Source of the DNA: Cyclobacteriaceae bacterium | GTDB taxonomy: Bacteria; Bacteroidota; Bacteroidia; Cytophagales; Cyclobacteriaceae | Direction: 5' to 3' | Assembly (NCBI GenBank): GCA_016787725.1 | Contig: JAEUTZ010000004.1 | Span: 310,001 to 374,000, forward strand | DNA: 64,000 nt | In this document: positions 1 to 8,243 of the stretch, one piece after another | Position numbering within the stretch: position 1 is the first letter of the stretch | How the letters are laid out: every line of letters starts with the position of its first letter | Translations under genes and position numbers: made by a program | The notes under the pieces: model-generated | The model's input: only the letters and a program-made list of their open reading frames with translations | Databases searched by the model: none | What the model was told of the DNA's origin: nothing

Positions 1-280
1 CTTTAGTTATGAAAACTTTACCGTCTCTTCGTTTTCCGATCGCAACCAATTTCGGGTGCCGGACTACCACCGGCTGGATGTTGGTTTTGTGATCGAAGGC
101 AGTCACAGGCGTAAAAAACTCTGGGATGGCACCTGGACATTGTCCATCTATAATGTGTATGGGCGCAAGAATGCCTATTCCATCTTTTTCAAAGAAGTTC
201 GCCCAGGCATATTGAGGCCGTATCAACTCTCTATTATAGGAATTGCGTTGCCCTCCATCTCCTACAGTTTTAAGTTTTGA
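1..280 (+). CDS. TonB-dependent receptor, C-terminal end (5' truncated by window)
   Basis: The frame is open from the first bases to the TGA at 278-280, giving about 92 residues with no start in the window. The residues read as outer-membrane beta-strands: 'RLDVGFVIEG', then 'WTLSIYNVYGRKNAYSIFF', ending 'SISYSFKF' with a terminal Phe as expected of an outer-membrane barrel. The 'SIYNVYGRKNAYSIFF' strand is common near the C-terminus of Bacteroidota TonB-dependent receptors. The next gene, a DUF4249 lipoprotein, starts 5 nt downstream, which is the usual partner arrangement. The family call is an inference from the last strands and the neighbour; the ligand is unknown. Confidence 0.75.
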   Translation, partial: FSYENFTVSSFSDRNQFRVPDYHRLDVGFVIEGSHRRKKLWDGTWTLSIYNVYGRKNAYSIFFKEVRPGILRPYQLSIIGIALPSISYSFKF

Positions 281-285
281 CGAAT

Positions 286-1389
286 ATGAAATGCCGATTG
301 GGATATATATTAATTCTTTTATGCACGGCCTGTGTGGACCGGATCACATTTGATATCGAGGCTCCTGATAATTTTCCGATTGCAGTGGAAGGATTTATTA
401 GTGATGAACCAGGGCCATATACAGTCAAGATCTCCAAGGCATTCGATATTGAATCGAAACAGTCAATCAAAACTCCAATTTCCGTCAACCGGGTCACCCT
501 TTCCGATGATGCCGGCAATGCGGAGAATCTGGTACGTGTTGCCGATGGGGAATATCAAACCAATCCTTTAGGAATCCGGGGCACCATCGGGCGAGCCTAT
601 ACACTTGAAGTTGAAACATTGGATGGAAGAGTCTATCGCTCAACACCCGACCCTTTGTTACCTGCGGGAACGATCACCGAAGTATATTCACACTATAAAG
701 CCGAGACAAGTGCAGATGGAGCGACTGAATATGGCTTCGATGTATTATTCAATTCAACAGCCGGAGAGCAACAAAATTTTTACTTTTTGTGGAAGTTTGT
801 GGGCACCTTTCAGGTAGAAACCAATCCGGAGTTATATACCGTAAATTGTGGTGAATCCCGCTGTCCAGCCCCCTTGCCGTGTAGCGGCTATGTTTGGAAT
901 GGCGCGTTAACGTATGTCAGTCCGTGTGAATGTTGTACCTGCTGGTCTAAATTCTTCAATACCGAACCGGTAGTCAGTGATAATCAAGTGGTGAAAGATG
1001 GACTTTTCCGGGATGTTAAAATCGGTTACGTGCCCATCACCGAATGGACCTTTATGCACAAGGTGCACGCGGAAGTGCAACAGTTCAGCCTGTCTCCCCG
1101 GGCGTTTGCTTTCTGGAAGGCCATTAAGGATCAAAAGCGGGCTACCGGAAGTTTGTTCGAACCACAAGCTGGTAAAATTCCAACCAACTTTACCCAATTG
1201 AGTGGTAAGAGTGGCCCGATAGAAGGATTGTTTTATGCTACTGCCATTACACGAAATTCGATTTACATTACCCGCAACGATGTGCCGAATCAATCCGTAA
1301 TTCCGGAAGTTGAGTTGTTATTTACCGATCATTGTGAGAAACTGTACCCGAACACGACTACCGTGAAACCTGACTTCTGGGTCGATTAA
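286..1389 (+). CDS. DUF4249 family outer-membrane lipoprotein
   Basis: This 367-residue protein starts at ATG 286; a TTG nine bases upstream is in frame but less likely. The N-terminus is a lipoprotein signal, with hydrophobic 'GYILILL' followed by the lipobox 'LCTAC', so Cys16 would be lipidated. The mature part begins 'FDIEAPDNFPIAVEGFISDEPGPYTVKISKA', which fits DUF4249: a predicted beta-sandwich that is nearly always encoded beside a TonB-dependent receptor in Bacteroidota. Residues 185-225 hold an unusual cluster of cysteines (CGESRCPAPLPC and CECCTC), probably disulfide-bonded outside the cytoplasm. It lies 5 nt after the receptor and 2 nt before the next gene, so all three should be co-transcribed. 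It is likely a surface accessory of the receptor; the substrate cannot be read from sequence. Confidence 0.85.
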   Translation: MKCRLGYILILLCTACVDRITFDIEAPDNFPIAVEGFISDEPGPYTVKISKAFDIESKQSIKTPISVNRVTLSDDAGNAENLVRVADGEYQTNPLGIRGTIGRAYTLEVETLDGRVYRSTPDPLLPAGTITEVYSHYKAETSADGATEYGFDVLFNSTAGEQQNFYFLWKFVGTFQVETNPELYTVNCGESRCPAPLPCSGYVWNGALTYVSPCECCTCWSKFFNTEPVVSDNQVVKDGLFRDVKIGYVPITEWTFMHKVHAEVQQFSLSPRAFAFWKAIKDQKRATGSLFEPQAGKIPTNFTQLSGKSGPIEGLFYATAITRNSIYITRNDVPNQSVIPEVELLFTDHCEKLYPNTTTVKPDFWVD

Positions 1390-1391
1390 TA

Positions 1392-3740
1392 ATGGAACGA
1401 ATGCAACTGACTCAGAAATATCGAATACTGATTTCCGGATTGATCATCCTTGTAACCGCATCGTGGTATCCAGTAGATTTTTTATCGGAATTAGAGACTC
1501 GGTACCAGGACTATAGAAAGAAATATCCTTTTGTACGGGTACAACTAACAACCCACCAACCCAAATACATTCCGGGCGATACCGTTTTTTTCTCTGTTAC
1601 CTATGTTCTGGAAGATCGCCAGCCTATCAGCGGCATGCACTTGCTTCATCTGGATGTTGTTTCTGATGAGAATCAGATTGTGCAGCGGGTACGATTCAAA
1701 GTAAAGGATGGTATCGGATTTAATCAGTTTGTTTTGAAGGGCGACCTTAACCCGGGAGTTTATAAGTTCCTCGTTTACTCGGATTGGATGCGCAACTATG
1801 GACCGGACTCATTCTTTCAAATGGACATTCCAGTTGTAACCAAACAACAGGTTGCACTCACACCGAATCAATCCAGCCTGTTGAAGATAGGGGCTGAGGG
1901 TGGCCACTTTATTCAGGGTGTTGAAAACCGGGTATATGCGGTGGGTATGCCCCGTCAATCTATTCATCTTTTGGATGAAGCCGGGGCGGAACTTCAGACC
2001 GTGCAATTGGATGAAGCCGGAGTAGGTGATTTCAAAATAACACCCAGCAGAAACCAACGGTTTCAGGCAAAGACGGAGGGAACAATCGTTGACCTTCCTG
2101 CGGTGGAAGAAGATGGGATTATCCTACACGTTGATTCAACTCCAGTCTGGAGAGCAACCCTAATATTACCTGAAGAATCTCGCTGGAAAGACCAGGATGT
2201 TTACTTGCTTGTAATGGCACAGGGCAAATTTCTGTTAAAGCGAGAAATACGTCTTACTGAAACGAAGCTTTCGTTTGAACTGCCCACCTTGTCCCATACT
2301 TGGGAATTTCATCAGGTATATATTCTGGCTGGAGATGGAAAAGAATTGGCACAACGGATTTTTTTACCGGAGGCTCGAAAGGTCAAAGTTCAGTTTCGAC
2401 TGCAAGAGAACGTGAAACAACGTGATCGGTTTACGTTTGCAGTCGGAGTTACGGAGGAGTCCGGTAAGCTTCTCGATTCCGATGTATCGATCTCCATTCT
2501 TCAACAACCTTTATTTGATGATCGACCCTCGCAGCATCCGGTACTACAGGACTTACCGGTTGTAGGAAACTGGGCTCAACGAGTTAAGTCAATCGATGGG
2601 TATTCCCTGCATGGATATTTGGCTACCCAACGTTGGAATCGAATCCCTTGGGAGCAGGTTTATAATGGTCAGGCTCCTTCCTTTACCTATCCGTTTCTGG
2701 GCAAGATTTCAATAATGGGAAGAGTCATTCCAAAAGACGATGCCAAACCCATTCCGGATTCCACCCAGGTACTTGCCTATCTGCAAAAGAATGCAATGGG
2801 CTATGAAGCCTTTACTAAGCGGGGCTTTTTTGAGATGCCATTCACGTTTGATTTTTGGGATGACGATCAACTGTTTTTCACCCTTCGAAGGAATGGAAAA
2901 TCCCTGGATGACACCTACCAGATAAAACTTGTACCGGACACAATGAATCTTGGTCTGCGGTGGAAATCAAACACGCAGAGAGAGGAGGATCGCTATGCCA
3001 GCTACGCGTTGAAACGGAACCTTATTGATCAATCTTATTCTTATTTCTCAAAAGGGAATGCTGTCAGCAAATCGATTACTTCTCCCAATGCCATATTGGA
3101 GGAGGAATTTCAGGGTGCGGATTACACGATCAAACTCGCTGATTACATTGTATTTCCAACCATGGAGGAGTTGTTGCACGAAGTGGTCTCCTTCGTACAG
3201 ATTAAGCGCAAGGGGACTGAAGCCACGGTTCGTTTGTTCTATCGCTATGAACAGTCTGTTGTATTTTACAAGCAAGACCCCATTTACATTGTGGATGGGG
3301 TGATGACAGCCAACACGCAATTTTTTCTAAGCCTTAAACCAGAGGAGCTGATCTCCTTGAAAGTTATTAACAACCCCAACAAGCTGGCTCAGCTCGGTAG
3401 TCTTGGTCAGCATGGAATTATCTTTGTAGAATCGAAGAAAGGTTCTCTGAATGACGCACTCCAGGAAGCGCTGTTTCCTATCACGGGATTAAGTCAATCC
3501 GTCTCAATTTCAGAAACCCGCTGGTTGCAAGGTGTTCAGCCTAATCAACCGAGCGTGCGCTCCAGTCTGTATTGGAATCCAAGCATTAAAACCAATCAGT
3601 CAGGATATTTTGAAACCACACTTTCGGTAACCGATGATCTAGGCCCCATGGTTATCCGGGTCCAGGGACTCACCCACGATGGTCGGCATTTTTATGGAGA
3701 ACAGGAATTCAGGGTAGAACCCAATTCCAACCGCCATTGA
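1392..3740 (+). CDS. Exported MG2-like protein with degenerate TonB-plug-like segment
   Basis: This 782-residue protein begins 2 nt after the DUF4249 gene. It has an N-terminal hydrophobic segment ('ILISGLIILVTAS', residues 12-24) that acts as a signal peptide or anchor. A macroglobulin MG2-like beta domain follows ('YIPGDTVFFSVTYVLEDRQPISG' region, about 58-145). Near residues 630-685 it has a segment resembling the TonB-receptor plug: 'YIVDGV', then 'LISLKVI' and 'GIIFVESKKG'. No barrel follows. Proteins of this kind occur in Bacteroidota TonB/DUF4249 loci and are thought to act at the cell surface. Its TGA stop abuts the accD stop on the other strand with no intergenic base. The function is unknown; the domain reading is by pattern only. 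Confidence 0.7.
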   Translation: MERMQLTQKYRILISGLIILVTASWYPVDFLSELETRYQDYRKKYPFVRVQLTTHQPKYIPGDTVFFSVTYVLEDRQPISGMHLLHLDVVSDENQIVQRVRFKVKDGIGFNQFVLKGDLNPGVYKFLVYSDWMRNYGPDSFFQMDIPVVTKQQVALTPNQSSLLKIGAEGGHFIQGVENRVYAVGMPRQSIHLLDEAGAELQTVQLDEAGVGDFKITPSRNQRFQAKTEGTIVDLPAVEEDGIILHVDSTPVWRATLILPEESRWKDQDVYLLVMAQGKFLLKREIRLTETKLSFELPTLSHTWEFHQVYILAGDGKELAQRIFLPEARKVKVQFRLQENVKQRDRFTFAVGVTEESGKLLDSDVSISILQQPLFDDRPSQHPVLQDLPVVGNWAQRVKSIDGYSLHGYLATQRWNRIPWEQVYNGQAPSFTYPFLGKISIMGRVIPKDDAKPIPDSTQVLAYLQKNAMGYEAFTKRGFFEMPFTFDFWDDDQLFFTLRRNGKSLDDTYQIKLVPDTMNLGLRWKSNTQREEDRYASYALKRNLIDQSYSYFSKGNAVSKSITSPNAILEEEFQGADYTIKLADYIVFPTMEELLHEVVSFVQIKRKGTEATVRLFYRYEQSVVFYKQDPIYIVDGVMTANTQFFLSLKPEELISLKVINNPNKLAQLGSLGQHGIIFVESKKGSLNDALQEALFPITGLSQSVSISETRWLQGVQPNQPSVRSSLYWNPSIKTNQSGYFETTLSVTDDLGPMVIRVQGLTHDGRHFYGEQEFRVEPNSNRH

Positions 3741-4580
3741 TTACTGAATCATTTTCAAAAGTGTAGTCAACCGGTTCTTCAGGTTTCTGCGATCAACGAT
3801 GAAATCCAGGAAGCCGTGGTCAAGGACAAACTCAGCACTTTGGAATCCTTTGGGTAAGTCTTTTCCAATCGTTTCGCGAATAACGCGTGGTCCGGCAAAA
3901 CCAATCAACGCACCCGGCTCGGCAATATTAAAATCACCGAGCATGGCATACGAAGCTGTAACGCCCCCGGTGGTTGGGTCGGTGAGCAGGGAGATATACG
4001 GGATACCCGCTTCGTTGAGTAAGGCAATTTTAGCTGAGGTTTTGGCCATTTGCATGAGCGAAAGACCTGCTTCCATCATCCGCGCACCACCGGAGCGGGA
4101 GATCATCAAAAAAGGCGTTTTGGTTTTTAGACTGTGGTCCATGGCGCGGGCGATCTTTTCACCCACCACCGAACCCATGGAGCCACCAATAAAACTAAAG
4201 TCCATGCAGGCAATAGTGAGATTCAATCCATTCATCTTACCAAAAGCTGTGCGCACAGCATCTTTCAAATTGGATTTTGCCTGCGATTCTTTAATGCGCT
4301 TCGGATAGGGTTTTGTATCGGTAAATTTGAGTGGATCGGCCGATTCCATATTGGCATCAAGCTCGGTAAACTCGCTGTTATCAAATAGAATTTCAAAATA
4401 CTCCTGCGAACCGATCTTAACATGGAACTCTTCTTCGGGTACTACATAGGCATTATTCTTTAACTCCCGCGTATGCACAATCTTTCCGGCAGGCGATTTA
4501 AACCACAGCCCATCGGGAACTTCCCGTTTTGCTTCCGTGGGTGTTAAGATTCCTTTGTCAGTCCGTTTAAACCAAGGCAT
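3741..4580 (-). CDS. accD: Acetyl-CoA carboxylase carboxyltransferase subunit beta
   Basis: AccD pairs with AccA to move the carboxyl group from carboxybiotin to acetyl-CoA, making malonyl-CoA for fatty acid synthesis in the cytoplasm. The start chosen is ATG 4580 ('[10 protein letters not shown]'), giving 279 residues. A frame extension to 4637 would run into the upstream aldolase stop and lacks conservation. The crotonase-fold core is clear: '[19 protein letters not shown]', '[18 protein letters not shown]', and '[17 protein letters not shown]'. The N-terminal region (about 25-50), where E. coli AccD has its four-cysteine zinc ribbon, contains no cysteine. From memory this is usual in Bacteroidota. 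It lies 10 nt downstream of fbaB, probably in the same transcript, and its stop abuts the convergent MG2-like gene. Confidence 0.95.
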   Translation of the reverse strand: MPWFKRTDKGILTPTEAKREVPDGLWFKSPAGKIVHTRELKNNAYVVPEEEFHVKIGSQEYFEILFDNSEFTELDANMESADPLKFTDTKPYPKRIKESQAKSNLKDAVRTAFGKMNGLNLTIACMDFSFIGGSMGSVVGEKIARAMDHSLKTKTPFLMISRSGGARMMEAGLSLMQMAKTSAKIALLNEAGIPYISLLTDPTTGGVTASYAMLGDFNIAEPGALIGFAGPRVIRETIGKDLPKGFQSAEFVLDHGFLDFIVDRRNLKNRLTTLLKMIQ

Positions 4581-4590
4581 TGTTTGTGGG

Positions 4591-5664
4591 TTAGGCGATA
4601 TCGATGGAATTATCCAAATACACGTCCTGGATGGCATTCAAAATTTCAACACCCTCTTTCATAGGACGTTGAAACGCTTTACGACCGGAAATCAATCCCA
4701 TTCCCCCGGCACGCTTATTGATAACTGCGGTGCGTACAGCATCGGCCATGTCGCTCGAACCTTTTGAATCACCCCCGGAGTTGATCAACCCGGCACGGCC
4801 CATATAGCAATTGGCTACCTGATACCGGCACAGGTCAATCGGGTGATCGGAGGTTAGTTCAGTATAGATGCGCTCATCTAATTTTCCATAGCTGCTGCCC
4901 CCAGTGTTCAATGCTTTATAACCGCCATTGTTCTCCGCCAGTTTTTGCTTGATGATGTCGGCTTGAATGGTTACACCCAGGTGATTGGCCTGGCCTGTTA
5001 AGTCGGCTGAAACGTGATAATCAATACCGTCTTTTTTGAATGCGGCATTGCGTGTATAACACCACAGGATGGTGGCCATGCCCAACTCATGGGCACGTTC
5101 AAACGCTTTGGCAACTTCTTGAATTTGGCGGGTTGAATTGTCGGATCCGAAATAGATGGTGGCCCCTACAGCAACCGCACCGAGATTCCAGGCATCGTCT
5201 ACCGATCCGAACATGATCTGATCGGCCTTGTTCGGGTAGGTGAGCAATTCGTTGTGATTAATCTTCACAATGAAGGGAATTCTGTGTGCATACTTGCGTG
5301 ACATCAAGGCCAGCCCACCATATGTAGTGGCCACTGCATTACAACCGCCTTCGATGGCCAATTTTATAATATTTTCGGGATCAAAGTAAATCGGGTTTTT
5401 TGCAAACGAAGCTCCGGCACTGTGTTCAATTCCCTGATCGATGGGGAGAATGGAAAGGTATCCGGTGCCACCTAACCGTCCGGTATCAAAAAGCGTTTGC
5501 AGGCTCCGCAAGGTTTGCGTGTTTCTGCTGGACTGTGTAAAAATACGGTCTACAAAATCAGGCCCAGGTAAATGGATCTGACTCTTCGAAATGGTTTTGC
5601 TTTTGTGGGAAAGGAGGGAATCAGCATCCTTACCTAGTAGTGCGCTGATGTTGGATTTTGCCAT
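4591..5664 (-). CDS. fbaB: Class I fructose-bisphosphate aldolase (DhnA/FbaB type)
   Basis: This enzyme cleaves fructose 1,6-bisphosphate to dihydroxyacetone phosphate and glyceraldehyde 3-phosphate through a Schiff base, or runs the reverse reaction in gluconeogenesis. The 357-residue protein starts at ATG 5664 ('[11 protein letters not shown]'). It shows the DhnA-family signatures '[15 protein letters not shown]' (about 73-87), '[12 protein letters not shown]' (130-141), and '[11 protein letters not shown]' (233-243), where Lys239 is the likely Schiff-base lysine. '[10 protein letters not shown]' near the C-terminus is the phosphate-binding region. A TTG-N20-TATATTTG promoter lies 22 nt upstream. 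accD follows after 10 nt, linking glycolytic carbon flow and fatty acid synthesis in one transcript. Confidence 0.93.
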   Translation of the reverse strand: MAKSNISALLGKDADSLLSHKSKTISKSQIHLPGPDFVDRIFTQSSRNTQTLRSLQTLFDTGRLGGTGYLSILPIDQGIEHSAGASFAKNPIYFDPENIIKLAIEGGCNAVATTYGGLALMSRKYAHRIPFIVKINHNELLTYPNKADQIMFGSVDDAWNLGAVAVGATIYFGSDNSTRQIQEVAKAFERAHELGMATILWCYTRNAAFKKDGIDYHVSADLTGQANHLGVTIQADIIKQKLAENNGGYKALNTGGSSYGKLDERIYTELTSDHPIDLCRYQVANCYMGRAGLINSGGDSKGSSDMADAVRTAVINKRAGGMGLISGRKAFQRPMKEGVEILNAIQDVYLDNSIDIA

Positions 5665-5685
5665 ATTTTCGGTTGAGATGAGGGG

Positions 5686-5716
5686 CAAATATAGGTTTCC
5701 GTGCCGGTATGTGCAA
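5686..5716 (-). promoter_or_regulatory. Bacteroidota-type promoter for fbaB-accD
   Basis: Read on the minus strand this is TTG, 20 nt, then TATATTTG, close to the Bacteroidota housekeeping consensus TTG-N19-TAnnTTTG. The -7 box ends 22 nt before the fbaB start codon. This is a consensus match only; no transcription start has been measured. Confidence 0.65.
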
Positions 5717-5743
5717 TCTGGAGTTGGTTATCCGGGCAGAATG

Positions 5744-5781
5744 AAAAAACCCATTCCAGTACGCTGAAATGGGCTTTTTTA
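5744..5781 (-). terminator. Intrinsic terminator after rplS
   Basis: The stem is CCCATTNCAG paired with CTGNAATGGG (one mismatch), loop TACG, flanked by A6 on one side and T7 on the other. It could work in both directions, but only the minus-strand rpsP-rplS operon ends here (rplS stop at 5796). Confidence 0.85.
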
Positions 5782-5795
5782 TAGGTATAAAACAA

Positions 5796-6167
5796 TTATC
5801 CTTCTTTGGTTCCGGCCAGTTTTTCTTTGATTCTGGCAGACTTGCCCTGGCGGCCTTTCAAATAGTACAATTTGGCTCTCCGTACCTTTCCTGACTTAAT
5901 GAATTCAATTTTATCGATGCTCGGGCTTAACAGCGGGAAGATTCTCTCAACGCCAACGCCATTGGATACTTTCCGGATGGAAAAACTCTCGCCATTCGTG
6001 CCTTTTCCCCGTCTGTATAAGACAACGCCTTGAAATTGCTGAATCCGTTCCTTATTTCCCTCGCTGATTTTTACGTGCACATTGAGCGTGTCACCAGGCT
6101 TAAAATCAGGGATATTCGTCCGTTTTGCGGCTAATTCTTTCTCAACTTCTTTAATTAAATCGGCCAT
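5796..6167 (-). CDS. rplS: 50S ribosomal protein L19
   Basis: L19 sits at the 30S-50S interface of the ribosome. The start is ATG 6167 ('[12 protein letters not shown]'), giving 123 residues, within the usual size range. Family motifs are '[20 protein letters not shown]', '[12 protein letters not shown]', '[19 protein letters not shown]' and '[20 protein letters not shown]'. It is the last gene of rpsP-rimM-trmD-rplS, the widely conserved order. The 83-nt gap from trmD carries a TATATTTG element that could give rplS its own promoter, so the two ribosomal proteins could exceed the two RNA-processing proteins between them. An intrinsic terminator follows. Confidence 0.97.
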   Translation of the reverse strand: MADLIKEVEKELAAKRTNIPDFKPGDTLNVHVKISEGNKERIQQFQGVVLYRRGKGTNGESFSIRKVSNGVGVERIFPLLSPSIDKIEFIKSGKVRRAKLYYLKGRQGKSARIKEKLAGTKEG

Positions 6168-6194
6168 GATGCTCGGTCTTTTTAAAATGGACTG

Positions 6195-6202
6195 CAAATA
6201 TA
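6195..6202 (-). promoter_or_regulatory. Possible internal -7 element for rplS
   Basis: TATATTTG on the minus strand, 27 nt before the rplS start, matches TAnnTTTG. No TTG is found at the expected -33 distance, so this is a partial match and only a candidate. Confidence 0.4.
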
Positions 6203-6250
6203 GGCGAATTGACTTGAATACGTAGGGGTGCCTGACTGATTTTTTGGAAA

Positions 6251-6922
6251 TTATAGGAGGTCTGGTCTTCGTTTTTGAGTCCTTTCAAGGGATTTTTCGT
6301 ATTTCCACTGTGCAATTTTGGCCTCATGCCCCGAAAGTAATACCTCGGGCACTTTCCAACCTTTGTATTCAGCGGGTCGCGTGTAAACGGGCGGGGCAAT
6401 CAGGCCATCCTGAAAGGAATCTGTAAGGGCAGAAGTTTCATCGGAGAGTACCCCGGGAATCAATCGGATTACGGCATCAGCTACAACAGCAGCAGCCAAT
6501 TCGCCACCGGAAAGAACATAATTACCAATACTGATTTCGCGGGTAATCAAATGTTCGCGAACCCGCTCATCCACGCCTTTGTAATGCCCGCATAGCAGAA
6601 TCAGATTTTCCTTGAGGCTGAGCGCATTGGCAACCGCTTGCGCGAACATGTCCCCATCCGGGCTCATATAAATAATCTCATCATAGGTGCGCTCTCCCTT
6701 TAATTGACTAATACAATTGTCAATCGGTTCAATCATCATGACCATGCCGGCACCACCGCCAAAAGCATAATCATCGGTGGTGCGATGTTTATTGGGGGCA
6801 TGATCGCGCAGGTCATGCACCACAACCGTTGCTAACCCCTTTTGCTGGGCTCGTTTCAGTATTGAGTCAGAGAAGGGACTTTCCAACAAACGCGGCAAGC
6901 AAGTGATGATGTCGATGCGCAT
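6251..6922 (-). CDS. trmD: tRNA (guanine-37-N1)-methyltransferase
   Basis: TrmD uses S-adenosylmethionine to methylate N1 of G37 in tRNAs reading CNN and related codons, preventing +1 frameshifts. The 223-residue protein carries the SPOUT trefoil-knot signature: '[13 protein letters not shown]' (substrate contact), '[20 protein letters not shown]' (AdoMet knot) and '[18 protein letters not shown]'. The N-terminus '[12 protein letters not shown]' fits the family 'MrIdvlTlFPe' pattern. It lies 12 nt downstream of rimM, in the conserved operon. Confidence 0.97.
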   Translation of the reverse strand: MRIDIITCLPRLLESPFSDSILKRAQQKGLATVVVHDLRDHAPNKHRTTDDYAFGGGAGMVMMIEPIDNCISQLKGERTYDEIIYMSPDGDMFAQAVANALSLKENLILLCGHYKGVDERVREHLITREISIGNYVLSGGELAAAVVADAVIRLIPGVLSDETSALTDSFQDGLIAPPVYTRPAEYKGWKVPEVLLSGHEAKIAQWKYEKSLERTQKRRPDLL

Positions 6923-6934
6923 GATCGAAGGTAC

Positions 6935-7444
6935 TTAAATCTCAAGAAAGCCTTCCGGCAACTGTACGATGATCCGCTTCTTTGTTTTGTTGACGGAAGT
7001 AATGAAAGGCCCCTGTATCGGGATTAAAATTTCCCTACCGTGATAAAGTACATTCAGGAGCCGGTTGATTCCGGATTGCATGACGTTTGTTACCTTACCC
7101 AGGTCACCCTGAAGTTCATCTTCAACCATAAATCCGATTACTTCATCATCATAAAACTCACCCCGTTTTAATTTGGGGCGGGCAGATTTCTCCAGGTATA
7201 TGCTGGAGCCTTTGAGTAAAGCTGCCTTCTCGGCAGTATTCACGTCTTCGAATTTGATAAATACTTTATCCTGCCGATCCGAATAATGTTCGATGAAATA
7301 GGGCACCAGGTTATTCCTGATCTCAAGGAAAAAGGATTTAACCGTCTCAAAATCCAATGCTTCTGTAATGACTACGGTTACTTCGCCTTTTAAGCCGTGT
7401 ACTTTTGCCACATAACCAATCTTGAAGCATAATTCTTTATCCAT
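6935..7444 (-). CDS. rimM: 16S rRNA processing protein RimM
   Basis: RimM is an assembly factor for the 30S head; it binds S19 and promotes 16S rRNA maturation. The 169-residue protein starts 'MDKELCFKIGYVAKVHGLKGEVTV', matching the family 'G.i.kphGlkGev.v' opening, and has the C-terminal PRC-barrel-like part ('EFYDDEVIGFMVED', then 'LLNVLYHGREILIPI'). It lies between rpsP and trmD as in most bacteria. A strong hairpin-plus-T-tract lies in the 71-nt gap after rpsP, so rimM and trmD are probably made at lower levels than S16. Confidence 0.95.
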   Translation of the reverse strand: MDKELCFKIGYVAKVHGLKGEVTVVITEALDFETVKSFFLEIRNNLVPYFIEHYSDRQDKVFIKFEDVNTAEKAALLKGSSIYLEKSARPKLKRGEFYDDEVIGFMVEDELQGDLGKVTNVMQSGINRLLNVLYHGREILIPIQGPFITSVNKTKKRIIVQLPEGFLEI

Positions 7445-7464
7445 GAGTGAAATTCGGTAAGAAC

Positions 7465-7492
7465 AAAAAATGCCAACACAAAAGTATTGGCA
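7465..7492 (-). terminator. Intrinsic terminator or attenuator between rpsP and rimM
   Basis: On the minus strand the transcript reads UGCCAAUAC-UUUU-GUGUUGGCA, a 9-bp stem with one U-G pair and a UUUU loop, followed at once by UUUUUU. It has every mark of an intrinsic terminator but lies inside the rpsP-rimM-trmD-rplS operon. No consensus promoter is visible in the 20 nt between it and rimM, so partial readthrough is the likely way rimM and trmD are expressed. Confidence 0.8.
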
Positions 7493-7515
7493 CTTTGAAT
7501 ATCAACAGATTGAAA

Positions 7516-8049
7516 TTATGCCTGGGGCTCGGCAGCAGCCTCACCTTCAGCGGGGGTTGCTTCAGCAGGGGTCTCCACCGGAGCGGCCGCAACGATTTGT
7601 TTCTTACGGATGGCTTCCGCGCGGGCTTCCTTCACCTTTGCTTCTGCTTCCTTGCGGGCTTTCGCTGCCGATTGTTTCGCCTTGGCAACGCTGTCAATCT
7701 TAGATTGAATCTTGTTTTCTTTACTCGTTAGCCACTCCGCCAATTTAGCATCGGCTTGTTCCTGCGTAATGGCACCCTTGATAACTCCAATCTGGAGGTG
7801 TCTCCGCAGCATGACTCCCCGGTAAGAAAGCATGGCACGAACCGTATCAGACGGTTGAGCTCCTTTCATTAACCAATCAAATGCCTTGTTATCATCCAAA
7901 TTAATGGATGCCGGTACAGTTAAAGGGTTATAGGTACCAATTTTTTCAATGAATTTGCCATCGCGTGGCGACCGGGAATCGGCCACAATTACATCGTACA
8001 GAGAGAGTTTTTTGCGGCCTCTGCGGGCTAATCTGATTTTTACTGCCAT
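7516..8049 (-). CDS. rpsP: 30S ribosomal protein S16 with long C-terminal extension
   Basis: S16 is a 30S body assembly protein. Residues 1-80 are the canonical domain: '[42 protein letters not shown]' region and '[27 protein letters not shown]'. The rest of the 177 residues is a charged Lys/Ala/Glu-rich, probably helical extension ending in an Ala/Pro/Glu-rich tail ('[16 protein letters not shown]'). S16 in E. coli is 82 residues; long low-complexity tails are common in Bacteroidota. It is first in the operon, with a near-perfect promoter 48-78 nt upstream. Confidence 0.96.
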   Translation of the reverse strand: MAVKIRLARRGRKKLSLYDVIVADSRSPRDGKFIEKIGTYNPLTVPASINLDDNKAFDWLMKGAQPSDTVRAMLSYRGVMLRRHLQIGVIKGAITQEQADAKLAEWLTSKENKIQSKIDSVAKAKQSAAKARKEAEAKVKEARAEAIRKKQIVAAAPVETPAEATPAEGEAAAEPQA

Positions 8050-8097
8050 TTTTCTTCGTTTTTAAATGTTGGAACTCGTCCGATTTTTAAAGGACTG

Positions 8098-8127
8098 CAA
8101 AGGTAGCCTATTTTCTATTTTTGCCAA
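8098..8127 (-). promoter_or_regulatory. Bacteroidota-type promoter for rpsP operon
   Basis: Minus-strand TTG, exactly 19 nt, then TACCTTTG: a full match to the Bacteroidota consensus TTG-N19-TAnnTTTG. The -7 box ends 48 nt before the rpsP ATG. Confidence 0.8.
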
Positions 8128-8216
8128 TGCTTGATGCTAAAAATGAGTCGCGAACAGGTATAAAATGTATATTTGAATAAGCGATTATTAAGTTTTTTAA
8201 TCTAATCGTCCCTTTT

Positions 8217-8224
8217 TACATTTG
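8217..8224 (+). promoter_or_regulatory. Candidate -7 element for sucA-sucB-lpdA
   Basis: TACATTTG matches TAnnTTTG and ends 19 nt before the sucA ATG. A T-run rather than TTG lies at the expected -33 distance. A second match, TATATTTG, occurs at 8168-8175. Either could drive the operon. Confidence 0.45.
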
Positions 8225-8243
8225 GTTCCTTTTCAAAATCGCC

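Noticed and set aside
3799-4308. 169-codon open frame antisense to accD
   Set aside because: accD is certain from its motifs; the antisense product has no signal, domain or neighbour support.
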